From: Mycetocola miduiensis
GTDB lineage: Bacteria > Actinomycetota > Actinomycetes > Actinomycetales > Microbacteriaceae
NCBI RefSeq assembly: GCF_900115155.1
Contig: NZ_FOVM01000011.1
Span: 1 to 64,000 of the forward strand
Direction of reading: 5' to 3'
Length of the DNA stretch: 64,000 nt
A model generated the notes under the pieces. It searched no databases and was not told the DNA's origin. It saw nothing but the letters and a program-made list of their open reading frames with translations. This document shows positions 8,601-16,214 of the stretch, piece after piece. The position numbers and the translations under genes were made by a program. The number at the start of each line of letters is the position of its first letter. The stretch's first letter is position 1.

Positions 8601-9068
8601 GACCAGTTGCAGGGCAGCCACCTCACTGTGCAACCTCCGCTGTTCGCCATGCTCACCGACGAAGAGCAGGTGGTCAGCGACCTGTGGTCGACCGGGATCA
8701 CCCCAGACGATCACCCGATCCGGCATGTCCGGAGTGCGCTGGCCGAGCGGGGTGTGAAGAGCGCTGCCCAGCTCAAGACCACCGAATCCGGGCGGAGGAT
8801 CGAGGTCGGTGGTGTCGTGACCCACCGGCAGCGCCCGGCGACGGCGAGCGGCATCACCTTCGTCAACCTCGAGGATGAGACAGGGCTGGTCAACGTGATC
8901 TGCAGTGTCGGTGTGTGGGGGCGTTACCGGAGGACCGCTCGAGAGGCGCCGGCGATGATCGTGCGCGGCATCCTCGAGCGGTCACCTGATGGCATCATCA
9001 ACCTGCTGGCCGACCGGCTCGAGCCTCTCTCGCTCAGCGCCAGGACCCGCTCCAGAGACTTCCAGTGA
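5628..9068 (+). CDS. dnaE2: Error-prone DNA polymerase III alpha subunit DnaE2
   Basis: A 1146-residue C-family polymerase that performs translesion synthesis in the ImuA/ImuB/DnaE2 complex. It has a PHP domain from about residue 60 (VELHAHSNFSFLDG), the polymerase core with GRGSAANSAVCYLLDI and the catalytic pair in PDIDVDFD near 452-459, helix-hairpin-helix elements, and a C-terminal OB fold near 1050-1100 (GITFVNLEDETGLVNVI). The ribosome site AAAGGAGG lies 7 bases before the ATG, 23 bp after imuB. An Arg/Gln-rich stretch around residues 858-878 interrupts a region that is short in many homologues. It is LexA-controlled through the imuA promoter. Confidence 0.95.
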   Translation: MGWHNPPVPWSEFERALSDASRPGSPPTGVDGGDSPAWSRKRLAYIPEATPEPVAEAVPYVELHAHSNFSFLDGASSPEKLVEEAARLGLDGLALTDHDGLYGIVRLAEAAEAHPGLRTIFGAELSIGLSKPQNGEPDPEGTHLVVLARREEGYHRLAGAITAAHLAAGAEKGKPCYDIADLASAADGTWLVLSGCRKGAVRKALAAEGAEGARRELAELVRLFGDGNVVVELVDHGNPEDTTSNDTLAAVAAELGLPVVATTGAHYATPAQYPLASALAAVRARRSLDDLDGWLPASGAAHLRSGAEMARRFARYPGAVARTVEIADELAFRLRSVKPGLPLQEVPEGHTPMSWLRELTWQGAARRYPDADASVTERIRRELEVIEQKDFPGYFLIVHEIVQFARSRGILCQGRGSAANSAVCYLLDITAVDSIAYGLPFERFLSSMRDEEPDIDVDFDSDRREEVIQHVYEKYGRFNAAQVANVITYRPKFAVRDMAKALGHSPGQQDAWSKQVERWGAITSSDDHDIPQPVVDLAQQVLTFPRHLGIHSGGMVLTDRPVGEVCPIEHARMDGRTVLQWDKDDCAWMGLVKFDLLGLGMLAALQYSFDLADEHCGERWDLQSMPKEEQGVYDQLCRADTVGVFQVESRAQMGMLPRLQPRRFYDLVIQIAMVRPGPIQGGAVHPYIRRRTGGEPVTYLHPDLEPVLKRTLGVPLFQEQLMQMAMVVGGCTGEDADLLRRAMGSKRGQEKIESLKAKLYEGMAANGITGEDADTIYLKIQAFANFGFAESHSISFALLVYASAWMRLHYPAAFLAALLRAQPMGFYSPQSLVADATRHGVETLRPDILLSGVEAGLALRRGRQRPCSGTESETSPPHVTGLDACLDPHQPTVQAFDRSAPFDPAEHRRDGRYAVRLGLASVTSIGVRKAEQIVAERERGGDYRDMRDLSRRVGLNSAQLEALAAAGAFDTFGLSRRGALWDAEQASQERPDQLQGSHLTVQPPLFAMLTDEEQVVSDLWSTGITPDDHPIRHVRSALAERGVKSAAQLKTTESGRRIEVGGVVTHRQRPATASGITFVNLEDETGLVNVICSVGVWGRYRRTAREAPAMIVRGILERSPDGIINLLADRLEPLSLSARTRSRDFQ

Positions 9069-9130
9069 CCCGGCGCTGTCTCTTTACGACCGGCGCCACC
9101 GACTCCAAGAACTTTCGATAGACTGGCCGC

Positions 9131-9289
9131 ATGGCTTTCGTCCTCTCCTTCGCGCTGTTCCTGGCTGGCATCTTCCTCTTCTATTTCGCGTTCACCGTCG
9201 AAAGCTTCCAGGCCATCATCTTCTTCGCGGGCATCCTGTCGATCTCGCTGTCCTTCGGTATCCCGGCCCACGTTCTCGCCAGGCGCTAG
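9131..9289 (+). CDS. Small two-helix membrane protein (52 aa)
   Basis: The sequence begins MAFVLSFALFLAGIFLFYF and ends in HVLARR, giving two hydrophobic helices and a short basic tail. No known function. A -10-like TAGACT at 9119-9124 sits exactly six bases before the ATG, suggesting a leaderless transcript of its own, 62 bp after dnaE2. The hydrophobic pattern and the promoter support a real gene. Possible relatives are short actinobacterial membrane proteins of unknown role. Confidence 0.7.
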   Translation: MAFVLSFALFLAGIFLFYFAFTVESFQAIIFFAGILSISLSFGIPAHVLARR

Positions 9290-9321
9290 AACGACCTGCT
9301 AGACGAGGTCGTCGAGCGGCC

Positions 9322-9408
9322 TCACCCGTCAACGGCCAGCAGATGACCCATCCGGTTGCGTTTCGTCCGCAGGTACTCACGGTTGGCCGGGTCTCGCCTG
9401 CGGAAGTC
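9322..9408 (-). pseudogene. C-terminal scrap resembling GTP cyclohydrolase II (RibA)
   Basis: The last 28 codons of a minus-strand open frame read ...PANREYLRTKRNRMGHLL..., which resembles the conserved C-terminus of GTP cyclohydrolase II (usual form NxxYLRTKRDRMGH). The sequence further upstream in all three minus frames shows no recognisable cyclohydrolase domain (zinc cysteines absent). I therefore read it as a remnant left by deletion. The homology rests on about 16 residues, so it is tentative. Confidence 0.4.
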
Positions 9409-9698
9409 TTGAGCTCGGCTGTCGAAGAGTCCGACCGCACCGGAGCGCCGATCGGCGAGACATTGCGCCGTGTCTGCTGGCGCAGAGCCACCCGCAGACG
9501 ATCTGCGGTGCGAACGTCGCGATGCTGCGGGGGGCCGCTGACGGAGTGGGCGAGTGGGACCGCCGGGTCGATTTCGAGCCGCGGGCGGATGGGTACTGCT
9601 GCGTGCACGTTGTGCCTGTTGCCCCCAGATCATCCGAACCGGATGAGTTTGCCGATAGCACGCCGTCCATAAACTGACCCGCGCGTCGTACTGAGCGT
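9409..9698. other. Non-coding stretch between ribA-like scrap and tRNA-Lys
   Basis: Minus-strand frames are open here for 100-150 codons but are Arg/Ser/Pro-rich with no recognisable domain. They are probably decayed coding sequence or chance frames in high-GC DNA. Confidence 0.5.
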
Positions 9699-9770
9699 CG
9701 ATGTCCGCGCTCATGTCGATGTCTGCGCTCATGACGATGTCCGCGGTCAGTACGATCTCTGCGCGCATAC
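9699..9770. repeat. Four imperfect tandem copies of an 18-bp unit
   Basis: Units begin at 9699, 9717, 9735 and 9753; the first is CGATGTCCGCGCTCATGT. The array ends five bases before the 3' end of tRNA-Lys (minus strand), so it lies in the immediate downstream region of the tRNA transcript. Confidence 0.85.
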
Positions 9771-9774
9771 AGGG

Positions 9775-9847
9775 TGGGCCCCGCCGGGCTCGAACCGGCG
9801 ACCCGCGGATTAAAAGTCCGATGCTCTACCAACTGAGCTAGAGGCCC
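9775..9847 (-). tRNA. tRNA-Lys (anticodon TTT)
   Basis: The cloverleaf is complete: acceptor GGGCCTC pairs with GGGGCCC, D arm GCTC...GAGC, anticodon loop CTTTTAA giving TTT, T arm GCCGG-TTCGAGC-CCGGC, discriminator A. CCA is not encoded directly after the discriminator. Confidence 0.97.
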
Positions 9848-9949
9848 CAACACAGTTAATCTACCGGTTCCCGCTGGACGTTGTGACCACCCACACGCAG
9901 TGAGCGCGGAGTACCGTTAACCGTTGCCCATTGCGAAAGGGGAAAACTC

Positions 9950-10579
9950 ATGGCTGACGAGTTCCACAAGCCCACCAAATTTCCCGGCAAAATCTTCGAG
10001 TCGTTCGTCGGCGGGATCGACCCGGCCGAGTCGAGCCGCATCGCCCACGAGACGGCGATGGCGCTGCTCGCGCGAGTTCGCGTCGACCCCGACCCGGATG
10101 TTGTCGAGCGGCTCGTGGCGTACACCGACGAGAACGGCATCGACACGATCGCCGAGCTGTGGTCGCGGGCGACGCCGCGAAGCCTGCCGGGCGCGCTCTG
10201 GCGGATCTACCTGCTGCGGCTGATGATCCGTGAAGACCCGCACGAGTCGAGCTACCTTTTCCAGCGGGGGAGCGAGATCATCGGCACGATCGACCCTGTC
10301 GTGGCCGGAGCGTCGATGCCGACCGGCCCCGACGAGATCATTACCCTCGCCGATCAGATTCTCCGCGGCATCTTCGAAGGCGACTTCGCGGTCGCCCTGG
10401 AGAGAGCGGCAGCGTTCTGCCGGGTGTCAGCGGCAGGCAGTGCGAGCGTCGCCGACGATTCGGATGCCGCCGAACCGACCCGGTCGGCGGCGCTCACCAC
10501 CCGCGCCCTCAGGCTGTCGACCCTCGCCGACGAGCTCTCTAGCTGTGCCAGGCTCTGGCGGCACGAGTCGCTCGACTGA
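9950..10579 (+). CDS. Conserved actinobacterial protein of unknown function
   Basis: A 209-residue soluble, mostly helical protein beginning MADEFHKPTKFPGKIF. No catalytic motif, signal peptide or membrane helix is visible. A purine-rich site (GAAAGGGG) precedes the ATG. Similar proteins in Microbacteriaceae are, to my recollection, sometimes labelled as RNA polymerase beta subunit, but nothing in this sequence supports that label. It sits alone between tRNA-Lys and the PAP2/DGK gene. Confidence 0.75.
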   Translation: MADEFHKPTKFPGKIFESFVGGIDPAESSRIAHETAMALLARVRVDPDPDVVERLVAYTDENGIDTIAELWSRATPRSLPGALWRIYLLRLMIREDPHESSYLFQRGSEIIGTIDPVVAGASMPTGPDEIITLADQILRGIFEGDFAVALERAAAFCRVSAAGSASVADDSDAAEPTRSAALTTRALRLSTLADELSSCARLWRHESLD

Positions 10580-10621
10580 CCCTTACCGCGCGGCCGCGCC
10601 GCTCACTACTACTGTTGCGTT

Positions 10622-12202
10622 ATGAGCCCGAGCCGTTTGGCACATCCGCTTCTTCTCCTGAGGCGGGTCGTCGTCCTGCCCGCCTGGGTTCGGCGCCTTG
10701 ACGCTGCGGCCGGTCGCCGCATCAACGCCAGGAAGGTGCATCCCCTCCTCGATCGGGGATTCGTCCGGCTGTCGCACTTCGCCGACCGGGGTGTCCTCTG
10801 GTTCACCGCTGCTGCCGTCCTCGTCCTGCTGACCCGGTACCGCGCCGCGCTGCGCGGAGTGGCGTCGCTCACGGTGGCCAGCGCGCTCGCCAACCTGGTC
10901 GGCAAGCAGATTTTCGGTGGGGACCGGCCACTTCTCAAGGACATTCCGATCGGGCGCCGCCTCGCGAAGCACCCCGAATCCGGGTCGTTCCCGTCCGGTC
11001 ATTCCGCAAGCGCCGCTGCTTTCGCAACGGGCGTGGCGCTTGAGTCGCCGCAGATCGGGGCGGTGACGGCTCCTGTCGCCGGGGCGGTCGCCTACTCCCG
11101 GCTGCACACCGGTGCGCACTGGCTCTCCGACGTCCTCGGTGGCGTCGCCATCGGGGCAGGCGTTGCTTTCCTCGGCAGGCTACTTGTTCCAGTTCCGCGG
11201 CGCACACCGGAGCGGCACGGCGGAACCCCGACCCCGCTTCCAGCCGCCCCCACCGGGGAGGGATTGTTCCTGGTCCGGAATCGCGCATCCGGTCGCGCCG
11301 TCGTCACCCGACCGGACCCCGCCCCCACTCTGGCCCGCCTGCTGCCCGATGCCCGAATCCACCTCCTCACTGAGGGAGAAGACGTCTCAGCGGTCGTCCG
11401 GGCGGCGCTCGACGCCGAGCCGAGACCCCGCATCCTCGGGGTCTGCGCCGGCGACGGCACAGTGGCATCCGTCGCCCACCTGGCGCGAGAGGCAGGACTA
11501 CCGCTCCTCGTCGTGCCGGGCGGTACGTTCAACCACTTCGCGCGGACCGCCGGCGTGGAGTCCATCGAGGATGCCGTCGGCGCGCTCGCCGCCGGCGAAG
11601 GACTGGTCGTCGACGTCGGCGAATTGCGCCTCGGCACAGGGGAGCCCGAAACGGTACTCAACGCGGCATCCGTGGGGATCTACCCCGACTTCGTTGCCGA
11701 GCGCGAAGAACGCGAAGTCCTTCTCGGCAAATGGGTGGCTGGCATCGTCTCGGCGATCCTCGTGCTGCGGCGAGCGGAACCGGTCGAGCTCGTCCTGGAT
11801 GGCCGCCCGATCCGGGCCTGGTCGCTGTTCGTCGGCATCAACCGCAACCATGCGATCATTCCGGCGCCGCTGCAACGCCGCCGGCTGGACGACGGTGTGC
11901 TCGACATCCGGATCCTGCACGCGCACAGCCGTGCCCACGCGGTCGCCGCTCTGTCGTTCGGCCGGAGGATGAGCGCCATCCTCGCCCGGCTGCGACTGAT
12001 GCCTGTTGGTTCGACCGTTGAGTCGTTCACGGTGGAGAACCTCGTCACAGCAGTACTGCCGCGCGAGGGCCAGGCGCCGGGCTTCGCGCACGACGGCGAG
12101 GTTCAACGCGAGGTGGGCGACGGCGGGATGCCGCTGGGCGGCTACCTCTCGACGGTAAGCATCGTGGAGGGCGGGCTTCGGATCTACGCACCGCACCGGT
12201 GA
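10622..12202 (+). CDS. PAP2 phosphatase / diacylglycerol kinase fusion protein
   Basis: A 526-residue fusion. Residues about 30-190 form a membrane PAP2 phosphatase: PSGHSASAAA contains the active-site His and SRLHTGAHWLSDVLGG the second His/Asp motif, among several hydrophobic helices. Residues about 215-526 form a DAGK catalytic domain with the nucleotide motif CAGDGTVASVA and PGGTFNHFAR. Such fusions are known in actinobacteria and probably act on phosphatidate/diacylglycerol or polyprenyl lipids at the membrane. A -10-like TACTGT at 10610-10615, six bases before the ATG, implies a leaderless mRNA. Confidence 0.9.
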   Translation: MSPSRLAHPLLLLRRVVVLPAWVRRLDAAAGRRINARKVHPLLDRGFVRLSHFADRGVLWFTAAAVLVLLTRYRAALRGVASLTVASALANLVGKQIFGGDRPLLKDIPIGRRLAKHPESGSFPSGHSASAAAFATGVALESPQIGAVTAPVAGAVAYSRLHTGAHWLSDVLGGVAIGAGVAFLGRLLVPVPRRTPERHGGTPTPLPAAPTGEGLFLVRNRASGRAVVTRPDPAPTLARLLPDARIHLLTEGEDVSAVVRAALDAEPRPRILGVCAGDGTVASVAHLAREAGLPLLVVPGGTFNHFARTAGVESIEDAVGALAAGEGLVVDVGELRLGTGEPETVLNAASVGIYPDFVAEREEREVLLGKWVAGIVSAILVLRRAEPVELVLDGRPIRAWSLFVGINRNHAIIPAPLQRRRLDDGVLDIRILHAHSRAHAVAALSFGRRMSAILARLRLMPVGSTVESFTVENLVTAVLPREGQAPGFAHDGEVQREVGDGGMPLGGYLSTVSIVEGGLRIYAPHR

Positions 12203-12525
12203 CGCCGCAGGCTGGTGTCTCTCAATCGAACCGAAGCGAGTGACACAGGACAAATACCGATCCCGCCGCAAGTCAAGTGTGTTCGCGCGGCGAGAACACG
12301 GACTATCGCTCGCCCTCGGTTGCTACACTTGTTCAAGCCGGGCCGCATAACCCCGGGCTCCAATTTTTGCCGCCGCGAGCGGCCTTCCGCCGAGAGGCGT
12401 TTTGCGGCCCGGCACCTTCAGTTAACGCGCGGGTTCGACCGCAGCCGCGGACTCGCGAGGCTGACAGTTCCCTGAGATCCGACATCCGGGGCAAACCAGT
12501 TCACATCCCGCGCCGAATCGCTTGC
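12203..12525. other. Intergenic region before the SigK locus
   Basis: There is no convincing gene. GTGTTC-N9-GAACAC at 12279-12299 is a perfect inverted repeat, followed by a -10-like TACACT at 12324-12329. A weak GC-rich hairpin at 12336-12359 followed by five Ts could be an attenuator or terminator. The lipoprotein gene downstream starts at 12526, so a long leader is possible. Confidence 0.4.
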
Positions 12526-12975
12526 ATGACTTCACTGCTTCGGTTCCGCACCCGCATCGCCCTCCCGGCGGCGCTCGCGCTGTCGCTCGCCGGGCTCAGC
12601 CTCACCGGCTGCGCATCGGGCGAACCCGGATCAACGAAGCCAGGCGGTTCGAGCCCGACATCGTCGGCTGTGAACAGCGACGTCACCCTGGTGAGCCTCA
12701 ACTTCATGCCGGAGACCCTCACGGTCTCTGCCAGAGACACGGTCACCTGGGTCAACGGAGAATCCATCACCCACACCATCACGAGTGGGGCCTTCTCCGA
12801 CGTCGACGAGACCACGGGCCTTCGCGGTAGCGAAACGTCCGATGGCCTCTTCGACGAGCGACTCGGCCAGAAAGGTGGCACGTTCTCGTACACCTTTGAG
12901 ACCGCCGGGACCTACCCATACTTCTGCGACATCCATGACGGCATGAACGCCACCGTGGTCGTCGAAGAGGGATGA
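12526..12975 (+). CDS. Cupredoxin (plastocyanin-like) lipoprotein
   Basis: A 149-residue exported protein: signal peptide, then lipobox LSLTGC with the lipidated Cys near residue 29. The mature part is a blue-copper domain with type 1 ligands visible as His in SITHTITSG, Cys in PYFCDIHDGM, and the following His and Met. It probably carries electrons or copper outside the membrane. The ATG at 12526 gives a proper signal peptide; a longer in-frame extension to 12277 would destroy it. It is first in a cluster with another lipoprotein, sigK and rskA, suggesting SigK control. Confidence 0.9.
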   Translation: MTSLLRFRTRIALPAALALSLAGLSLTGCASGEPGSTKPGGSSPTSSAVNSDVTLVSLNFMPETLTVSARDTVTWVNGESITHTITSGAFSDVDETTGLRGSETSDGLFDERLGQKGGTFSYTFETAGTYPYFCDIHDGMNATVVVEEG

Positions 12976-13049
12976 TCGCCGACGCTGGCGATCGAATCCA
13001 ACCACCCCCGTCACATCCGCCCGCTAGGGCACATTCCAAGGAGAACGTC

Positions 13050-13745
13050 ATGAAAAAGGCAACACCCCTCGTCGGCGCAGCGCTCGCCGCAGCTCTGCTC
13101 CTCTCCGGATGCAGCATGGGCGCCGCGAACGACTCCATGTCGAGCGGTACATCGTCGAGCGACGAGAAAGCCGCCGCCAGCGCCGAAACGGTCGACACTG
13201 TCAACAGTGACGGCGCCGGACTCCGAGCCGGGCTGACCGCGCTATTCAGCGACCACGTCTACCTGGCCGGCGCGGCCATCCACGCCGCCCTCGCCGCAAA
13301 CGGCGACCTGACCGAAGCGAAGACCGCCGGAGCCGTCGCAGCGCTCGACGCCAACTCGGTGGACATCGCCGCCGCCGTCGGTTCGGTCTACCCGGATGCC
13401 GAGGAGCCGTTCCTCGAGTCCTGGCGCGAGCACATCGGGTTCTTCGTCAACTACACGATCGGAAAGGCCACGGGCGACCAGGCCGGAGCCGACGCCGCCG
13501 TTGCCGACCTGACAGAGTACGCGGCAAGCTTCGGCGAGCTGCTCAACTCGGTCGTACCGACCCTCCCGGCGGATGCTGTCGAGGAAGCGCTCGGGATGCA
13601 CGCGACGTCGCTCATCGCGGCGATCGACGCGGACATCGCCGGCGACCCGCAGTACTACACCCTCCTGAAGGAAGCAGCCGGCCACATGCCGATGACCGCA
13701 ACGGCTATCGCAGGCGCCATTGCTGAAGATCAGGACATCGAATAA
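13050..13745 (+). CDS. Helical lipoprotein of unknown function next to SigK
   Basis: A 231-residue lipoprotein: MKKATPLVGAALAAALLLSGC gives a signal peptide with lipobox LLSGC. The ATG at 13050 follows AAGGAG at 13038-13043. The mature protein is Ala-rich and alpha-helical, with two similar halves that may form a helical bundle (one begins SDHVYLAGAAIHAAL, the other contains MHATSLIAAIDADI). Family name not recognised. It lies between the cupredoxin lipoprotein and sigK, so a shared extracytoplasmic role is likely by context only. Confidence 0.85.
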   Translation: MKKATPLVGAALAAALLLSGCSMGAANDSMSSGTSSSDEKAAASAETVDTVNSDGAGLRAGLTALFSDHVYLAGAAIHAALAANGDLTEAKTAGAVAALDANSVDIAAAVGSVYPDAEEPFLESWREHIGFFVNYTIGKATGDQAGADAAVADLTEYAASFGELLNSVVPTLPADAVEEALGMHATSLIAAIDADIAGDPQYYTLLKEAAGHMPMTATAIAGAIAEDQDIE

Positions 13746-13828
13746 CACGTCCCGAACGTGAAGGGCGGGCGACGGTATTAGATCGTCGCCCGCCCGAGCG
13801 GCGTCTGCGTATCGTCGGGGAACCTGAC

Positions 13829-14428
13829 ATGCTAGTTCTTGTGGAAAATGCACAAGGTACCGAGAGCGACGTGGCTGCCGGCCCGTCGACGCTCGAGGAA
13901 CTACTCGGGCGCGTCGCGACCGGAGACCAGCAGGCATTCGCTTCCCTGTACGACCTGCTTGCACCTCGGGTTCTCGGGCTGATCCGCAAGGTGCTGCTTG
14001 ACCATGCCCAGTCCGAGGAAGTCGCACAGGAGGTCTTCCTCGAGATCTGGCAGAACGCTACCCGCTTCGAACCGGGAAGGGGCGCCGCCGCCTCCTGGAT
14101 TCTGACGATCGCCCACCGCCGGGCGATCGACCGGGTCCGGGCATCACAGGCTGGCCGGGACCGAGACGTGAGGATCGGAATCCGGGATTTCCCCACCGCA
14201 TTCGACTCAGTAGCCGAATCGGCGGAGATCTCCGTCGAACACGAGAGAGTGAGCCGGGCCATGGCGAACCTCACCGAGATACAGCGACAGGCTGTCTCTC
14301 TGGCCTACTACGGCGGATACAGCCAAAGCGAGGTGGCCGACATCCTGTCGGTTCCCCTTGGAACAGTGAAGACCCGTCTGCGTGACGGGATGATGAGACT
14401 ACGAGACGAGATGGGGGTGGCATCATGA
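13829..14428 (+). CDS. sigK: ECF sigma factor, SigK type
   Basis: A 199-residue group 4 sigma factor. Region 2 is visible around LLDHAQSEEVAQEVFLEIW and ILTIAHRRAIDRVR; region 4 around LTEIQRQAVSLAYYGGYSQ with the helix-turn-helix SEVADILSVPLGTVKTRL. The pattern and the adjoining RskA anti-sigma gene match mycobacterial SigK. ATGs at 13829 and 13848 are both possible. It overlaps rskA by ATGA, giving coupled translation of sigma and anti-sigma factors. It is expected to be autoregulated and to drive the two upstream lipoproteins. Confidence 0.93.
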   Translation: MLVLVENAQGTESDVAAGPSTLEELLGRVATGDQQAFASLYDLLAPRVLGLIRKVLLDHAQSEEVAQEVFLEIWQNATRFEPGRGAAASWILTIAHRRAIDRVRASQAGRDRDVRIGIRDFPTAFDSVAESAEISVEHERVSRAMANLTEIQRQAVSLAYYGGYSQSEVADILSVPLGTVKTRLRDGMMRLRDEMGVAS

Positions 14429-15342
14429 CCGAGAACCGCGATCCGGCAGAACTCGCGGGAGCGTACGCCCTCGACGCGCTGAGTGCCGACGAGAAGGCAG
14501 AATACGAACGTCACCTCGCCTCGTCCGCCGACGCACGCCGCGAGTCCGAGAGCCTTGCAGCGACCGCGGCAATGCTCGGCTTCGACGCTGACCCGGTCCA
14601 GCCGTCAGCAGGCCTTCGCGCCAGTGTGCTTGACGCGATCGCGTCCACCCCACAACTGCCCGAAATAACGGTCCCTGTTATGGATGCCGCAGGGCCGGTA
14701 GCGGATGCCGCGGCCCCGGCAGTCAGCCAGGCACCGGTCGCAGCGACCGACGAAGGCGCCCCGAAGGCGCAGCCCGTCCGGCCGACGTCACAGCCTGCAG
14801 CACCGACCACCAAGGCCGCCACCGCCCGGTCGGCGTCGGGTAACGCCGAGCGCAAAGCCAGCCGACGGTGGTACACGCAGCCGCTCGCCGCTGTGGCTGC
14901 CGCCGCGGCCCTCGTCGTCGTGCTTCTCGGTGTCAACGGGCTCACCAGCGCGTTCAACAACGGCAATGGCCTCCCCGAGGCGCTGCAGCTCGCGCACATC
15001 AATGCCCAGCCTGACGCCCAGCGGGAGACCGTGAGGCTGACCAACATCAACGACGACAAACGCGTCGTCGCCACTCTGGTCTGGTCGGGGGAGCTCGGCC
15101 AGTCGGCGCTCGTCGTCGACGGACTCGCCTCACTCAGCGACGAACAGATCTACGAGCTCTGGTACATCGGCGAGGACGGGGCTACCCCTGCCGGAACCTT
15201 CAACACGACCGGGACCGGCGACAGCTGGCGGATCCTCGAAGGTGCCATGGAAGCCGGCGACGCCGTCGGCGTGACCGTGGAACCGGCGGGCGGTTCGGAG
15301 CAGCCCACCACAGACCCGCTCATCGTCGTCCACACGGCGTAG
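14425..15342 (+). CDS. rskA: Anti-sigma-K factor RskA
   Basis: A 305-residue single-pass membrane protein. The N-terminal sigma-binding domain (residues 1-75) resembles the ZAS fold (ALDALSADEKAEYERHL) but lacks the zinc cysteines. An Ala/Pro-rich linker follows, then a membrane helix at about 153-172, then an extracellular RskA domain ending near 305 (VDGLASLSDEQIYELWYI). In mycobacteria, regulated proteolysis of RskA releases SigK. Here the outer domain would sit beside the two lipoproteins encoded upstream. Confidence 0.92.
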   Translation: MTENRDPAELAGAYALDALSADEKAEYERHLASSADARRESESLAATAAMLGFDADPVQPSAGLRASVLDAIASTPQLPEITVPVMDAAGPVADAAAPAVSQAPVAATDEGAPKAQPVRPTSQPAAPTTKAATARSASGNAERKASRRWYTQPLAAVAAAAALVVVLLGVNGLTSAFNNGNGLPEALQLAHINAQPDAQRETVRLTNINDDKRVVATLVWSGELGQSALVVDGLASLSDEQIYELWYIGEDGATPAGTFNTTGTGDSWRILEGAMEAGDAVGVTVEPAGGSEQPTTDPLIVVHTA

Positions 15343-15353
15343 CGCAAAACCAC

Positions 15354-15387
15354 GAAAGCAGGAGATCCGATCGGATCTCCTGCTTTC
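15354..15387. terminator. Bidirectional terminator between rskA and pstB
   Basis: A perfect 34-base palindrome: GAAAGCAGGAGATCCGA followed by its exact complement. It lies 12 bp after the rskA stop and 34 bp beyond the pstB stop on the other strand. Confidence 0.85.
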
Positions 15388-15420
15388 TGCTGCCCCCCGG
15401 CCGAACTCGGAACGCGGATG

Positions 15421-16200
15421 TTATCCGAAGCGCCCCGAGACGTAGTCCTCAGTCGCCTGCACGCTCGGCTGAGTGAAAATCGTGTTCGTGTCGTCGTACT
15501 CGATGAGTTTGCCCGGCTTGCCGGTCCCGGCGATGTTGAAGAAAGCGGTGCGGTCAGAAACCCGTGACGCCTGCTGCATGTTGTGGGTGACGATCACAAT
15601 CGTGTACTCGTTTTTGAGTTCCTCGATGAGGTCTTCGATGGCGAGCGTCGAGATCGGGTCGAGGGCCGAGCACGGCTCGTCCATCAGCAGCACGTCCGGT
15701 TCAACGGCAATGGCACGAGCGATGCAGAGCCGCTGCTGCTGGCCACCGGAGAGACTGGAGCCGGGCTTGTCGAGCCGGTCCTTGACCTCTTTCCACAGGT
15801 TCGCTCCCTGAAGTGATTTCTCGACGAGGTCGTCTGCGGTCGACTTCGGCATGCGGCGATTGTTGAGCGTCACGCCGGCGAGAACATTTTCGCGGATCGA
15901 CATCGTCGGGAACGGGTTCGGCCGCTGGAAAACCATGCCGATGTTCCGGCGGACGAGCACAGGGTCGACGCCAGGTCCGTAGAGGTTGTCGCCGTCGACG
16001 AGGACTTCGCCCTCGACGCGTGCGCCGGGGATGACCTCGTGCATGCGGTTGAGCGTGCGGATGAACGTCGATTTGCCGCAGCCGGACGGCCCGATGAAGG
16101 CGGTGACGCTTCGCGGTTCGATGGTGAGGGAGACGTCTTCGACCGCGAGGAACTTGCTGTAGTAGACGTTGAGGTCTTTGACTTCGATGCGCTTGGACAT
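15421..16200 (-). CDS. pstB: Phosphate ABC transporter ATP-binding protein PstB
   Basis: A 259-residue ATPase energising phosphate uptake with PstC/PstA. Walker [11 protein letters not shown]-loop in FQRPNPFP, signature LSGGQQQR, Walker B VLLMDEP and the His switch in VIVTHNMQQ are all present. The start is the ATG of MSKRIEV at 16200; an open frame continues upstream but overlaps pstA in another frame. It is last in pstSCAB, 14 bp after pstA, and ends before a strong terminator. Confidence 0.97.
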   Translation of the reverse strand: MSKRIEVKDLNVYYSKFLAVEDVSLTIEPRSVTAFIGPSGCGKSTFIRTLNRMHEVIPGARVEGEVLVDGDNLYGPGVDPVLVRRNIGMVFQRPNPFPTMSIRENVLAGVTLNNRRMPKSTADDLVEKSLQGANLWKEVKDRLDKPGSSLSGGQQQRLCIARAIAVEPDVLLMDEPCSALDPISTLAIEDLIEELKNEYTIVIVTHNMQQASRVSDRTAFFNIAGTGKPGKLIEYDDTNTIFTQPSVQATEDYVSGRFG

Positions 16201-16214
16201 GGTTTCCTTTGGTG

